The notes beneath the pieces were generated by a model. It did not search any database, was not told the origin of the DNA, and worked only from the letters and a program-made list of their open reading frames with translations. The position numbers were made by a program, and so were the translations under genes. Positions 26,484 through 34,658 of a stretch of 64,000 bases of DNA are shown one piece after another. Each line of letters starts with the position of its first letter. Position 1 is the stretch's first letter. Origin of the DNA: Rhodospirillaceae bacterium bin65 (GTDB lineage: Bacteria > Pseudomonadota > Alphaproteobacteria > Bin65); contig MPMX01000004.1 of NCBI GenBank assembly GCA_002238725.1, positions 81,927 through 145,926 on the forward strand. Direction: 5' to 3'.

Positions 26484-26972
26484 ATGGAATCGATTGGCTC
26501 AGTACACAAGCTCTTGTTCCTAGGGTTGGGACTGACACGAAAATGCCCAACCGAGCATCAAGACTCACATACTATTGTAGAGCCGGACGGAGTAAAAACC
26601 AGCCGCCGGAACATCATCGCGCTCGCAGGCTTGCTTGTACTGGCCGGATTTTCCGGCGCTGATCCTAGTGACCTGGACGTGTTTAGCGTGAAACTTGGCA
26701 ACGGTGTCCGGGGAGTGATGGTAGTAGTTACAGCTGTAATCGCAGTCCAATTTTATTGGTACTATTTGCGATACTGCCATTTGAAAGATGATGGCATGAT
26801 TGAAGGTAATCCTAAAAAGCCCGGTAGTAATTTTTTAGCAATAAATGCAGTGAGTGAGGTTACTCTTGAGCAAAAAACTGCCAATTTGATTTCAAATTGG
26901 GTTGCATTTTTGCTTACGGTTACTTCTTGGTATTTCGTCGGTTGTTGGGTCGTTGTTGCACTAAGGAGCTGA
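26484..26972 (+). CDS. hypothetical membrane protein
   Basis: A 162-residue protein I do not recognise. Three hydrophobic stretches look like membrane segments: IIALAGLLVLAGF, GVMVVVTAVIAVQFYWYY and WVAFLLTVTSWYFVGCWVVV. The frame is AT-richer than its neighbours and uses codons unlike the flanking genes, consistent with transfer. An earlier in-frame ATG exists at 26424; neither has a strong ribosome site. It is the first gene after tRNA-Lys. Confidence 0.5.
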   Translation: MESIGSVHKLLFLGLGLTRKCPTEHQDSHTIVEPDGVKTSRRNIIALAGLLVLAGFSGADPSDLDVFSVKLGNGVRGVMVVVTAVIAVQFYWYYLRYCHLKDDGMIEGNPKKPGSNFLAINAVSEVTLEQKTANLISNWVAFLLTVTSWYFVGCWVVVALRS

Positions 26973-27194
26973 ATTTTCCAAGGCATTCGCACCCTTCAAT
27001 CGAACGGCGCCGCTGTCCAGAGATCTGAAGACACACAGCAAGCGACCCCATGCCGTCTGCTGGTATCTCCGCCCATGCTTGCCGCACGGTTCATTCGGTT
27101 TTCATTTTATTTTCGAGCCGCTGATCTCCTTGGCATCGGCGTACGCCAAGTGCAATTGTGCTCCTACGGCCTGTGCAAAAAATTCACCCAAGCA

Positions 27195-27491
27195 TCATGA
27201 GTTGAATCTTGGTGCGCTTCTCGGCACGTTTGTTGCTTGGGATTTCTTTGGCTCTAACGACACTTTGATGTCAATCAGAATTAACCGAATATCTATGAGC
27301 AAGAATATGAGACCGGTTGTGACAATGCCGACCACCAGACCAGCTATAGCACCGAAAATTGCGCCACTTTGATCGAAAAAATATGGTTGTGTAGAAAAAT
27401 AATAACCGCCCAAAATCGCACCAATAGCAATTTGAGAAAAAAGCCAAATCCATGTTCCAATTTCCAGAAGGCCAATAATTGTTTTCCTCAT
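27195..27491 (-). CDS. small two-helix membrane protein
   Basis: A 98-residue protein with two or three hydrophobic helices (IGTWIWLFSQIAIGAILGGY; AIFGAIAGLVVGIVTTGLIF; LLIDIRLILIDI). The AT-rich frame and the GGAAAAGA stretch just upstream of the ATG support a real gene. No family recognised; it may pair with the membrane protein at 26484, from which it is transcribed convergently. Confidence 0.45.
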   Translation of the reverse strand: MRKTIIGLLEIGTWIWLFSQIAIGAILGGYYFSTQPYFFDQSGAIFGAIAGLVVGIVTTGLIFLLIDIRLILIDIKVSLEPKKSQATNVPRSAPRFNS

Positions 27492-27604
27492 CGTTCTTTT
27501 CCATTTGTTGAAACATGAAACAAATATGACGCGCCAGACACCCTCGTCAGATCACCAAACTGATATTGTTATCCTTTTCGGCGGAGCAATCATAGTCGCG
27601 AGAC

Positions 27605-27850
27605 TAACAATCAAGTAGCCTCTTTCGACGCCGGCGGAATCTCCCGCGTCAGCAGGTCGCCCGTCCAGGCCGATTCTTCGTAGCTCAGGTCACCGAAGTC
27701 CATGCGGCAGACTAGGCAGTTGATACCGGGGCCGGTGGTCAGCGCTGCCATCTTTGTCTGCGTCTGAGCGGGGATGCCGGCCATAACGGCGTTCCTCTAG
27801 TACGCCGTCCTCGTAGCTGAAATCGCGCCCCTGCCGTCGAATACCCGCCG
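27605..27850 (-). pseudogene. luciferase-like monooxygenase remnant (copy A)
   Basis: Two short pieces match the intact monooxygenase at 33549-34577: GRDFSYED (intact GRDFSFEG) at the right end and, after a deletion, a longer piece reading AGIPAQTQTKMAAL, INCLVCRMDFGDLSYEESA and DLLTREIPPASKEA (intact AGTPAQAHAKMAAL, VNYLVCRVAFGDLCYEEAA, DLLTREVLPALKQA). No start or full domain remains. Confidence 0.8.
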
Positions 27851-27852
27851 CT

Positions 27853-27935
27853 TAATGTCGATCTCGACGAAGCGGATGGCCTGGCGGGCTGTGCGGCGGA
27901 CCATCTTGCGAGGCTGCGGCGAGTGCAGCAGGCGG
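27853..27935 (-). pseudogene. 3' fragment of the Rieske-fusion gene (copy A)
   Basis: Nearly identical to the 3' end of the intact gene at 30743-30826: both share the plus-strand text ATGTCGATCTCGACGAAGCG and continue past GGCCTGGCGG to GCAGGCGGTTG with few changes. Immediately upstream is the end of the LysR gene, so the fragment begins abruptly at a junction. Confidence 0.85.
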
Positions 27936-27958
27936 TTGTCCGACGTACCGAGGCCACC

Positions 27959-28867
27959 TCAGCCGGTCCAATGCTCCTGCACTTCTTCCAGCAGCCAATC
28001 GCGGAATGCAGCAACTTTTTTTGTCGTGCCATTTCTGGCGCTCAGCAGGTAATAGGAGAATTTCAGTGGTGTTTTGAGGTCCTGATGAAACGGACAGACA
28101 AGCCGCCCGGCGGCAAGATGATCCGCCACCAACCTGTCCCCGATCAAGGCAACGCCCTGACCATCGAGTGCGGCTTGTACGGCCATGCTTTCTTGCGTGA
28201 AATGTGGGCCTCGGGTCGGCTCAATATCATGCAGGCCCGCCGCCATAAGCCACATGCGCCAGCTGGCGTCGGCGTCTTTCCATTCGACATGCAGGAGAGT
28301 GTGGTGACGAAGATCTTCGGGGCGCAACAGAGCATTATCCCCTTCCAGTAGAGCTGGACTGCACACCGGTGTGTTGAACTGGTTAAACAGAAAATCGACC
28401 TGCACCCCTTTGTAGTTGCCAGGCCCGTAGCGCAACGCCACGTCCACTTCGCCGCCGGTGACATCCACCAGGCGGTCGGTGCCGTCGATCCTGATCTCGA
28501 TATCGGGGTGTCTGCTGCGAAACCGGTCGAGCCTGGGAACAAGCCACATTGATCCGAACGATGGGCTGACACTGATCGTCAGAATCCCGCTATCGCTATA
28601 GGCGCGGAGCCGCTTCGCACCCTCCGCCAGCTTGTCGAAACCTTCGGTCAGCGCAGGCAAGGCCACCTGACCCGCTTCGGTCAACCGGAGCGCGCGGGTC
28701 AGTCGGTGAAACAGAGGCACGCCGAGCAGGTCTTCGAGCGCTTTCACCTGGTGGCTCACGGCCGCAGGCGTCACGTTCAACTCTTTTGCCGCCAATTTGA
28801 AGCTCAGATGGCGAGCGGCCGCTTCAAAGGCACGCAATGCGTTCAGTGGTGGAAGCGGGCGGGTCAT
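27959..28867 (-). CDS. LysR-family regulator, GcvA-like
   Basis: A 302-residue LysR regulator. N-terminal helix-turn-helix LNALRAFEAAARHLSFKLAAKELNVTPAAVSHQVKALE, then a periplasmic-binding-like effector domain of the GcvA subgroup (SVSPSFGSMWLVPRLDRF, RYGPGNYKGV). GAGGTG precedes the ATG. It is divergent from the EamA-type exporter gene, with 183 bases between starts, so it probably controls that exporter. The pair sits between decayed copies of neighbouring genes, suggesting that it came in by insertion or rearrangement. Confidence 0.92.
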   Translation of the reverse strand: MTRPLPPLNALRAFEAAARHLSFKLAAKELNVTPAAVSHQVKALEDLLGVPLFHRLTRALRLTEAGQVALPALTEGFDKLAEGAKRLRAYSDSGILTISVSPSFGSMWLVPRLDRFRSRHPDIEIRIDGTDRLVDVTGGEVDVALRYGPGNYKGVQVDFLFNQFNTPVCSPALLEGDNALLRPEDLRHHTLLHVEWKDADASWRMWLMAAGLHDIEPTRGPHFTQESMAVQAALDGQGVALIGDRLVADHLAAGRLVCPFHQDLKTPLKFSYYLLSARNGTTKKVAAFRDWLLEEVQEHWTG

Positions 28868-29050
28868 TTGCTACACCTCAGAAAATATAATGTGTTATTC
28901 CAATTCTTTTCGTTTGTCGATCATCTTTGTGTTCCATATTTTGGTTTAGAAATTAACAGAAAATCCGAAACCGGCTGCACGCGCAAGGAGTATCCATAGG
29001 TCAGAAAATCTATGGTGAAATGGGACCGACAATCGGTTGAGGATCTCCCG

Positions 29051-29926
29051 ATGAACACGAAAGCGCGATCCGAGTACGCCATTGGAATCATGCTGCTTGT
29101 CGCCGCCGCCGTTACCTACAGCACCGCCGGTGTTTTCACCAAGGGCGTCGTGGCCGGAGCGTGGGCAGTAATATTCTGGCGCGGTCTTTTTGCGGCCGCT
29201 CTTACCACTGGCTGGACCATCAGCCAGGGCACATTTCGGAGCAATTTCTTTTGCATGGGATACAGTGGCTGGGCTGTAGGCATTGTCGGCGCGATCGGCA
29301 CGGCAGCTTTCATTCCCGCATTCAAACTGACTTCCATCGCCAACGTCTCCCTGATTTACGCCATTGCCCCACTGATCGCTGCGGTGCTTGCCTGGCGCCT
29401 CATTGGCGAACGCATCACGATCAGAACGCTGGCCGGTTCATTCTGCGCGATTCTGGGTGTGGGCATCATCGTCTCAGGCTCCGTCGGACAGATCAGCATT
29501 CAAGGCGATGCCCTTGCGCTTGTCATGACCGCGGCCATGGCCACCATAATGGTCATTTATCGCAAATTCCCTGACACACCCGGCGCTGGGCCGTCTGTCT
29601 TGCAATCGCTGATTTTGCTGCCCCCGTCATTCGCGTTGGGAGCACCGTTTCGTACCGAACCGTTTGAGATTTTCATCCTGGCCGCGTTCGGATTGCTGTT
29701 TGCGGTTGCCTCGGTCACACTGGCGGAAGGCGCAAAGCGTGTGCCTTCGGGACAGACGGCCCTATTGAGCGCACTTGAAACCCCGCTCGCACCGGTTCTG
29801 GCGTTCATCGTGTTCACCGAGGTTCCGAATAGGGCGACGATTCTTGGCGGCTCCGTTGTGCTGATCGCCGTGCTGATGTCCATCCGAAACGATAAAGAGA
29901 CTGTCGAGCCTGTTGTTGCAGATTAA
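29051..29926 (+). CDS. EamA-family (DMT superfamily) transporter
   Basis: An inner-membrane drug/metabolite exporter of 291 residues with about ten hydrophobic helices in two EamA repeats (GIMLLVAAAVTYSTAGVFTKG; LSALETPLAPVLAFIVFTEVP with the conserved E..P block). Substrate unknown. GAGGA lies 8 bases before ATG 29051, which decides the start over the ATG at 29012. Divergent from the LysR gene. Codon use is less GC-biased than in the flanking blocks. Confidence 0.9.
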   Translation: MNTKARSEYAIGIMLLVAAAVTYSTAGVFTKGVVAGAWAVIFWRGLFAAALTTGWTISQGTFRSNFFCMGYSGWAVGIVGAIGTAAFIPAFKLTSIANVSLIYAIAPLIAAVLAWRLIGERITIRTLAGSFCAILGVGIIVSGSVGQISIQGDALALVMTAAMATIMVIYRKFPDTPGAGPSVLQSLILLPPSFALGAPFRTEPFEIFILAAFGLLFAVASVTLAEGAKRVPSGQTALLSALETPLAPVLAFIVFTEVPNRATILGGSVVLIAVLMSIRNDKETVEPVVAD

Positions 29927-30289
29927 GAGCATGGTGGTCGATGCCAATGTTTCACGCAGAGCCACAGAGATCTTCGTGAATGACGTCTAAGGTGGCCTCG
30001 GAAAATCGGTCAGGTCATTCAAGTCTACCGGTACTGCCTGAAGTACTTTCGTTTGATCGCAGAAAGAAGCGTCACCGCCAGCTATTCGTCTCCCGGAAAA
30101 ATATCGAACCGCTATACAACATCAATCCTACCAAACAAAGTATCCCGCAGAAACGGGCCAATTGGCTGCCACGCTGGGACGCTTTCATGCTGACGCTTGG
30201 ATCTTGGTTTATCATAATTTGCCGGATTGATTCAGCCCATGCGAAAGGAGTGGCGACTTAACGTGCGCCGTCCATCATTTTGTTGTGTA
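29927..30289. other. intergenic region without a convincing gene
   Basis: 363 bases of moderate GC after the EamA gene. A 93-codon plus-strand frame (29980-30261) lacks a ribosome site and recognisable domains; I treat it as non-coding or debris of the rearrangement. Confidence 0.5.
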
Positions 30290-30510
30290 TGGGTCGGGAC
30301 CGGAACACGTTCTGCGCGCTGTAGCTTCCGTACGCACGCCGGCTGACACCAAGTCGGCAAGCAGACTGCCCAGGCCGCAGAGTCCGGCCACCCGAGACCG
30401 TACCAGAGCGGGGGATGGGGCTGCCGGGCCGGTTCCGGGATTATCGGCATATCGGCGGTCCGGTAGTTCCCGCCCTCGAAGCTGAAATCACCGCCCGGCG
30501 CAGGATACAC
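30290..30510 (-). pseudogene. luciferase-like monooxygenase remnant (copy B)
   Basis: The minus strand reads GGDFSFEGGNYRTADMPI and then QPHPPLWYGLGWPDSAAW, matching GRDFSFEGDHYRAADVPM and QPHPPLWYGLSRPESVAW of the intact monooxygenase gene. After about 45 codons the frame is lost. It lies downstream of the intact Rieske-fusion gene, the same order as the remnant pair at 27605-27935. Confidence 0.8.
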
Positions 30511-30560
30511 GCTGCAAGAGACTGTCCGTTTTCAACAGAACCATGGCGGCGTGGCGTCCC

Positions 30561-30700
30561 TCAATACGCCCCGGATAAAATTCGGGGCTACTCGGGATGA
30601 GGTGCTTTGAATTGTTGCTCATTGCTCGAAAAATCCCCTCACCCTGAGTAGCCGCGAAGCGGCGTATCGAAGGGCCTGCCCTGAGCCTGTCGAAGGGGCA
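30561..30700. repeat. long dispersed palindrome plus Pro-type element
   Basis: TCAATACGCCCCGG and GGGGCTACTCGGGATGAGG are mirrored by CCCTCACCCTGAGTAGCCG and CGAAGCGGCGTATCGA, giving a hairpin of about 110 bases. A second copy with the same flanks lies at 57545-57646. The element from 30672 (GCCCTGAGCCTGTCGAAGGG) belongs to the family also seen at 4824, 38233, 38269 and 45881. Confidence 0.75.
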
Positions 30701-30740
30701 GCCACTGTTGCACCCCCGATTCCGATAGATACGGACACGC

Positions 30741-32324
30741 CTAAATGTCGATCTCGACGAAGCGGATGGCCTGGCGGGCCGTGCGGCGGACCATTTTGCG
30801 GCGCAGCGGCGAATGCAGCAGGCGGTTGAGTGCGGCGAGCGCCAGGTCGCCCGCCCGGCCTGCCTCCTGTGAGGCCAGAAGGTTGCGCACCGCCATCGTC
30901 GTCTTCAGCAGATGGACGGAAACGATGTAGCGGTCATGGCCGTGGTCGAGCAACGTCCGCTCGACCCCGTCGAAGAAGGCGTCCGGGTCGGCGACCGTCC
31001 AATCGTCCGGGTCCACGGTATCGTCCTGGCGGCCGATGTTGCGGCCGGCGAAGCAGGCCATCTGCAGCAGCCCGGCCGGCCACAGTTCCGGATATTTCGA
31101 ACAGAGGCCGAGCACCGCTTCGGCAAAGGTCAGGCCGTGCGTCAGGTCGAGCCAGCCGAAATTGCCGCCGTAGGGCTGGTCCAGGTCATCCAGGTGCCTG
31201 AGGTCGAAGCGCACCATGTTGAGGGCGTTGGCCGCGAGCAGGCTGCGGAACAGGTCGGGCGCGGGGGCGGCGCCGTGTTCGGCGGTGAAGGCGACCGCCT
31301 TGTTGGCGTTCAGCCCGGCATAGTCCGCGGCGTCGGGCGCCGACCCGTTGAGTTTCGATCCGTAACTCGCCAGAGCCGCGCCATATCCCCGGAACTCGGG
31401 GATCAGGTCCTCGCGGAAGGCCGACACCAGCCCGCGTACCAGCGATAGCAGCACCGGCCCGGCGATCTCCCCGCCCAGCCGGCGGATCAGCGCCCCGGCC
31501 TTGGTCACATAGATCGCAGCGTGGCCGAAATCGGCATAGTGGGCGAGCGCGGCCCGGGCTAGGCCGCGCTCCATGGCGCCCCAAGCGTCGCCCGTCGCCA
31601 GCGCGCCGCGGGTCAGGCGGATGGCGCGGGCCTCGTCCTCGTCCTCGACGGCCCGGCAGAAGGCGTCCTCGTCCCAGTCCTCGATGCCTTCGGCAAAGGG
31701 ATAGCGCGGCTCGCGCAGGGTGTCCTCGGCCATGTGGCCTATCGCTTCCAGCAGGCAGATGAGCCGGTTCTCCGGTTCGCCGGCCTGCCGGTCATGCAGC
31801 ACCAGCCAGTCCGCCGCGCCGGCATAGGCGTGGGTCCAGCCGAACTCCATCCGGTCGTGCGACCAGCGGATCGCCTCCCTGACGGCGATCGTGGGATCGA
31901 CGCCGAGCCGCGCGATCCGGGCGATCTCGCGCGCCAGCCGTTCGTAGCCGTGGCGGTCGAACCCCTGTTTCAGATCCTCCAGCGATTTCGCCAGCCGCTC
32001 GTCTACGGGCGGGTCGACGATCTCGATCCAGACCTCGCCATCGCGGAGCTCGACCGGATATATGCGCAGCCGGTCTCCCTCGCGCTGGTTCTCGCCGGTT
32101 TCGAGGTCGAACTTCCAGTTGTGCCAGTTACAGGTCAGCAGGCAGTTGCCGTCGAGCGTGCCCTCGCGCAGCGGATAGCCCTCGTGCGGGCAGCGGTTGT
32201 TGCAGGCGAAGATGCCCTTCTCGGTATCGAACAGGGCGATCTGCCGGCCGTCGAGGCGGAACACCGAGCGGCCCTTGTCCCGGAGCGCCTCGACGCCGGC
32301 GGCCCTGACCCAACCCTGCTTCAT
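30741..32324 (-). CDS. Rieske 2Fe-2S domain fused to a large helical domain
   Basis: A 527-residue protein. Residues 1-105 are a Rieske ferredoxin domain with CPHEGYPL and CNWHNWKF cluster ligands. The remaining 420 residues are helical, without an oxygenase iron motif I can find; they hold several His/Asp-rich segments (HLDDLDQPYGGNFGWLDLTHGL, FAGRNIGRQDDTVDPDDW). It is not a standard ring-hydroxylating oxygenase. GGGAGGCG precedes the ATG. Downstream of an MDR reductase and a flavin monooxygenase on the same strand, it may deliver electrons in that set. A 3' fragment of it is repeated at 27853-27935. Confidence 0.8.
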   Translation of the reverse strand: MKQGWVRAAGVEALRDKGRSVFRLDGRQIALFDTEKGIFACNNRCPHEGYPLREGTLDGNCLLTCNWHNWKFDLETGENQREGDRLRIYPVELRDGEVWIEIVDPPVDERLAKSLEDLKQGFDRHGYERLAREIARIARLGVDPTIAVREAIRWSHDRMEFGWTHAYAGAADWLVLHDRQAGEPENRLICLLEAIGHMAEDTLREPRYPFAEGIEDWDEDAFCRAVEDEDEARAIRLTRGALATGDAWGAMERGLARAALAHYADFGHAAIYVTKAGALIRRLGGEIAGPVLLSLVRGLVSAFREDLIPEFRGYGAALASYGSKLNGSAPDAADYAGLNANKAVAFTAEHGAAPAPDLFRSLLAANALNMVRFDLRHLDDLDQPYGGNFGWLDLTHGLTFAEAVLGLCSKYPELWPAGLLQMACFAGRNIGRQDDTVDPDDWTVADPDAFFDGVERTLLDHGHDRYIVSVHLLKTTMAVRNLLASQEAGRAGDLALAALNRLLHSPLRRKMVRRTARQAIRFVEIDI

Positions 32325-32392
32325 CCGTGCGCCTCCCTGGTTGTCCGGGCCGGCGCCGTTGCGGACCGGCCGGCGCCAGCTTCGGACGATAT

Positions 32393-33496
32393 CTAGGTCG
32401 TTCGGCCGGGCGGGATAAGGACGAGCTTGCCGGTAAAGCCCTTGGCGAGGAATTCCTCCTGCGCCCGGCGGATATCGCGCAGGGCGAATGTCTTCGCGAC
32501 CAGCGGGCGGATTTCGCCGCGCTCGATGTAGGAAACCAGGTTCTCGAACACCTCGTCCTCCTGGAAGGTGCAGCCGATCAGCGTCAGATCCTTGAGGTAG
32601 AGCGTCCGTACGTCGAGTTCGACCAGCGGGCCGGCGATCGCCCCGGCCGTGCCATAGCGTCCACCTCGGCGCAGCACGTCGAGCAGCCCCGGCCAGGACG
32701 GACCGGCGACCAGATCGACGACCGCGTCGATGCTATCCTGCCCGACTGTAGCGACGAGGTCCGCGCGCCGGTCGACAACCTCGTCCGCGCCGATCGCCCG
32801 CAGCGCATCGGCCTTGTGGGCGCTTGCAATCGCGACGACATGGGCGCCGCGCCGTTTCGCCAGCTGGACCGCGGCCGAGCCGACGCCGCCCGAGGCCCCG
32901 GTCACCAGCACGCGCTCCGCCCCGACCGAGGCCCGGTGCAGCAGGTTCTCCGCCGTCGACCAGGCGCACGGGATCGACGCCAGTTCCGCGTCGGTCCAGT
33001 CGCAATCGACCTTGTGGGTCTCGCGGGCCGGCGCGGTTGCATATTGGGCAAACGCGCCGTCGCATTCCGACCCGAACGTCCAGCACTCGAACGGGCGATC
33101 GCCGGCCGGGCTGCGCATCATGCTGCGAACGATGACGCGTTCGCCGATCCGGCGCCGGTCCACCCCGTCGCCAACACCGACGATCCGGCCGCAGCAATCG
33201 GCGCCCTGGACGCGCGGGAATTCCAGCGCAACGCCGGACCAGCCGGCATCGGCGGCGTCGATCCCGTCGAAGCCGTCCGCGCCGCCCTCGCCCGTCGCGC
33301 CGCCGACAGCCTTCGAATACCACCCGATCCGCGTGTTGATGTCGGTGTTGTTGACGCCGGCGGCCGCGACATCGATGAGTACTTCGCCGGCTTGCGGCAC
33401 CGGCGTGGGAACATCGGTGCGATAGTGCAGCTTCTCGAGCCCGCCATGGCCGACGAGCTGAACGGCCGCCATTTGCGCAGGCACGGTCGGAGTCAT
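32393..33496 (-). CDS. MDR-family oxidoreductase (quinone reductase/alcohol dehydrogenase-like)
   Basis: A 367-residue medium-chain dehydrogenase/reductase. N-terminal GroES-like part (PQAGEVLIDVAAAGVNNTDINTRIGWY), NAD(P)-binding motif TGASGGVGSAAVQLAKRRGA near residue 200. I see no structural-zinc cysteine quartet, which points to the zinc-free quinone-oxidoreductase branch. It lies 52 bases from the luciferase-like gene and 68 bases from the Rieske-fusion gene, all on the same strand, so one operon is likely. Start could also be the ATG at 33472. Confidence 0.85.
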   Translation of the reverse strand: MTPTVPAQMAAVQLVGHGGLEKLHYRTDVPTPVPQAGEVLIDVAAAGVNNTDINTRIGWYSKAVGGATGEGGADGFDGIDAADAGWSGVALEFPRVQGADCCGRIVGVGDGVDRRRIGERVIVRSMMRSPAGDRPFECWTFGSECDGAFAQYATAPARETHKVDCDWTDAELASIPCAWSTAENLLHRASVGAERVLVTGASGGVGSAAVQLAKRRGAHVVAIASAHKADALRAIGADEVVDRRADLVATVGQDSIDAVVDLVAGPSWPGLLDVLRRGGRYGTAGAIAGPLVELDVRTLYLKDLTLIGCTFQEDEVFENLVSYIERGEIRPLVAKTFALRDIRRAQEEFLAKGFTGKLVLIPPGRTT

Positions 33497-33548
33497 ATCG
33501 GCGCGCGCACAATTCAGCCTTACGATCCGCTTCGCTTCTTCCGCCCCG

Positions 33549-34577
33549 TCACGCCGCCTGCTTCAGCGCCGGCAGCACTTCCCGCGTCAGCAGGTCGACC
33601 GTGCGGGCCGCTTCTTCGTAGCACAGGTCGCCGAAGGCCACGCGGCAGACCAAATAGTTGACGCCGGCGTCGGACGCCAGCGCCGCCATCTTCGCGTGCG
33701 CCTGCGCCGGGGTCCCGGCGATGGCGACGCCGGTCTCCATCAGCGCGTCGAACTCGTCCGGGAAGGAAATGCCGATCGGCCTGGTGCCGGCGCGCTCCCA
33801 CAGCAGGTAGAAGCTCTCGCGCCAGACCCGGTAGCCGCGCCGCGCCGTCTCAAGGGCCTCTCGCTCGGTCTCCGCGATAACGAGGTGGAAGCTGATACCC
33901 AGCGCGGGCAGGTCCGCCTCGGCCCGGCCTGCCTCGCGCCAGGCCGCGCGGTAGGCGTCGGTGATCGCCCGCGTGCCCGGCGGCGGCTGGTTGCTGATGA
34001 CGTTGACCCGGTTGGCGGCGGGCCAGGCCACGGACTCCGGCCGGCTCAGGCCGTACCAGAGCGGCGGATGGGGCTGTTGCGCCGGACTCAGCACCATCGG
34101 CACGTCCGCGGCCCTGTAGTGGTCGCCCTCGAAGCTGAAATCGCGGCCCGCCGAGGCGTCGGCCAGCCCCTGCAGGATAAAATCGAGCGCCTCCCGGTAC
34201 ATCGCCGGCGTCTCGGCCGGATCGAGATCGAAAAAGGCGACCTCGATCGGCGAGATGCCGCGCCCGACGCCGAGATCGAGCCGGCCGCCGCTCATCCGGT
34301 CGAGCATGCAGATTTCCTCGATCAGGCGCAGCGGCGGATAGAGCGGCAGGCAATAGACCGTCGGCCCGAAGCGCAGCCGCTTTGTGCGCTGGGCGACCGC
34401 GGAAAGGAACACGCTGGGCGACGGCGCCATGCCGAGCGGCGTGCCGTGATGCTCGGCTAGGTGGTAGCTGAAAAGGCCGGCCCGGTCGTACAACTCGAGC
34501 AGCCGCAGCCGGTCCTCGTAGAAGTCCGGCAGCGCGCCGGCGCCCCGGTCCAGATGGTCGAAAACGCCGATGCGCAC
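33549..34577 (-). CDS. luciferase-like (LLM class) flavin-dependent monooxygenase
   Basis: Bacterial-luciferase-family monooxygenase of 342 residues using reduced flavin. Seen: RIGVFDHLDRG start, FSYHLAEHHG, LGVGRGISP and QPHPPLWYGLSRPES. I chose GTG 34577, preceded by GGGAAC, because it starts the first TIM-barrel strand; GTG 34619 is longer but lacks a ribosome site. It follows the dimethylglycine-dehydrogenase-like gene. Degenerate copies lie at 27605-27850 and 30290-30510. Substrate unknown; the set could degrade a methylated amine or another small xenobiotic. Confidence 0.85.
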   Translation of the reverse strand: MRIGVFDHLDRGAGALPDFYEDRLRLLELYDRAGLFSYHLAEHHGTPLGMAPSPSVFLSAVAQRTKRLRFGPTVYCLPLYPPLRLIEEICMLDRMSGGRLDLGVGRGISPIEVAFFDLDPAETPAMYREALDFILQGLADASAGRDFSFEGDHYRAADVPMVLSPAQQPHPPLWYGLSRPESVAWPAANRVNVISNQPPPGTRAITDAYRAAWREAGRAEADLPALGISFHLVIAETEREALETARRGYRVWRESFYLLWERAGTRPIGISFPDEFDALMETGVAIAGTPAQAHAKMAALASDAGVNYLVCRVAFGDLCYEEAARTVDLLTREVLPALKQAA

Positions 34578-34658
34578 GATGGTGTTCCCGTTCTTTGGAA
34601 TGCGGCGCGACCTTGCCACCCGGCGCCGGGGCTGTCGAGCGCCGACGGCGCAGAGACC

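Noticed and set aside
27739..28032. 97-codon minus-strand frame with Arg-rich product
   Set aside because: Runs through the remnants of the Rieske-fusion and monooxygenase genes in the wrong frame.
29980..30261. 93-codon plus-strand frame
   Set aside because: No ribosome site, no domain, and it lies in debris between rearranged segments.
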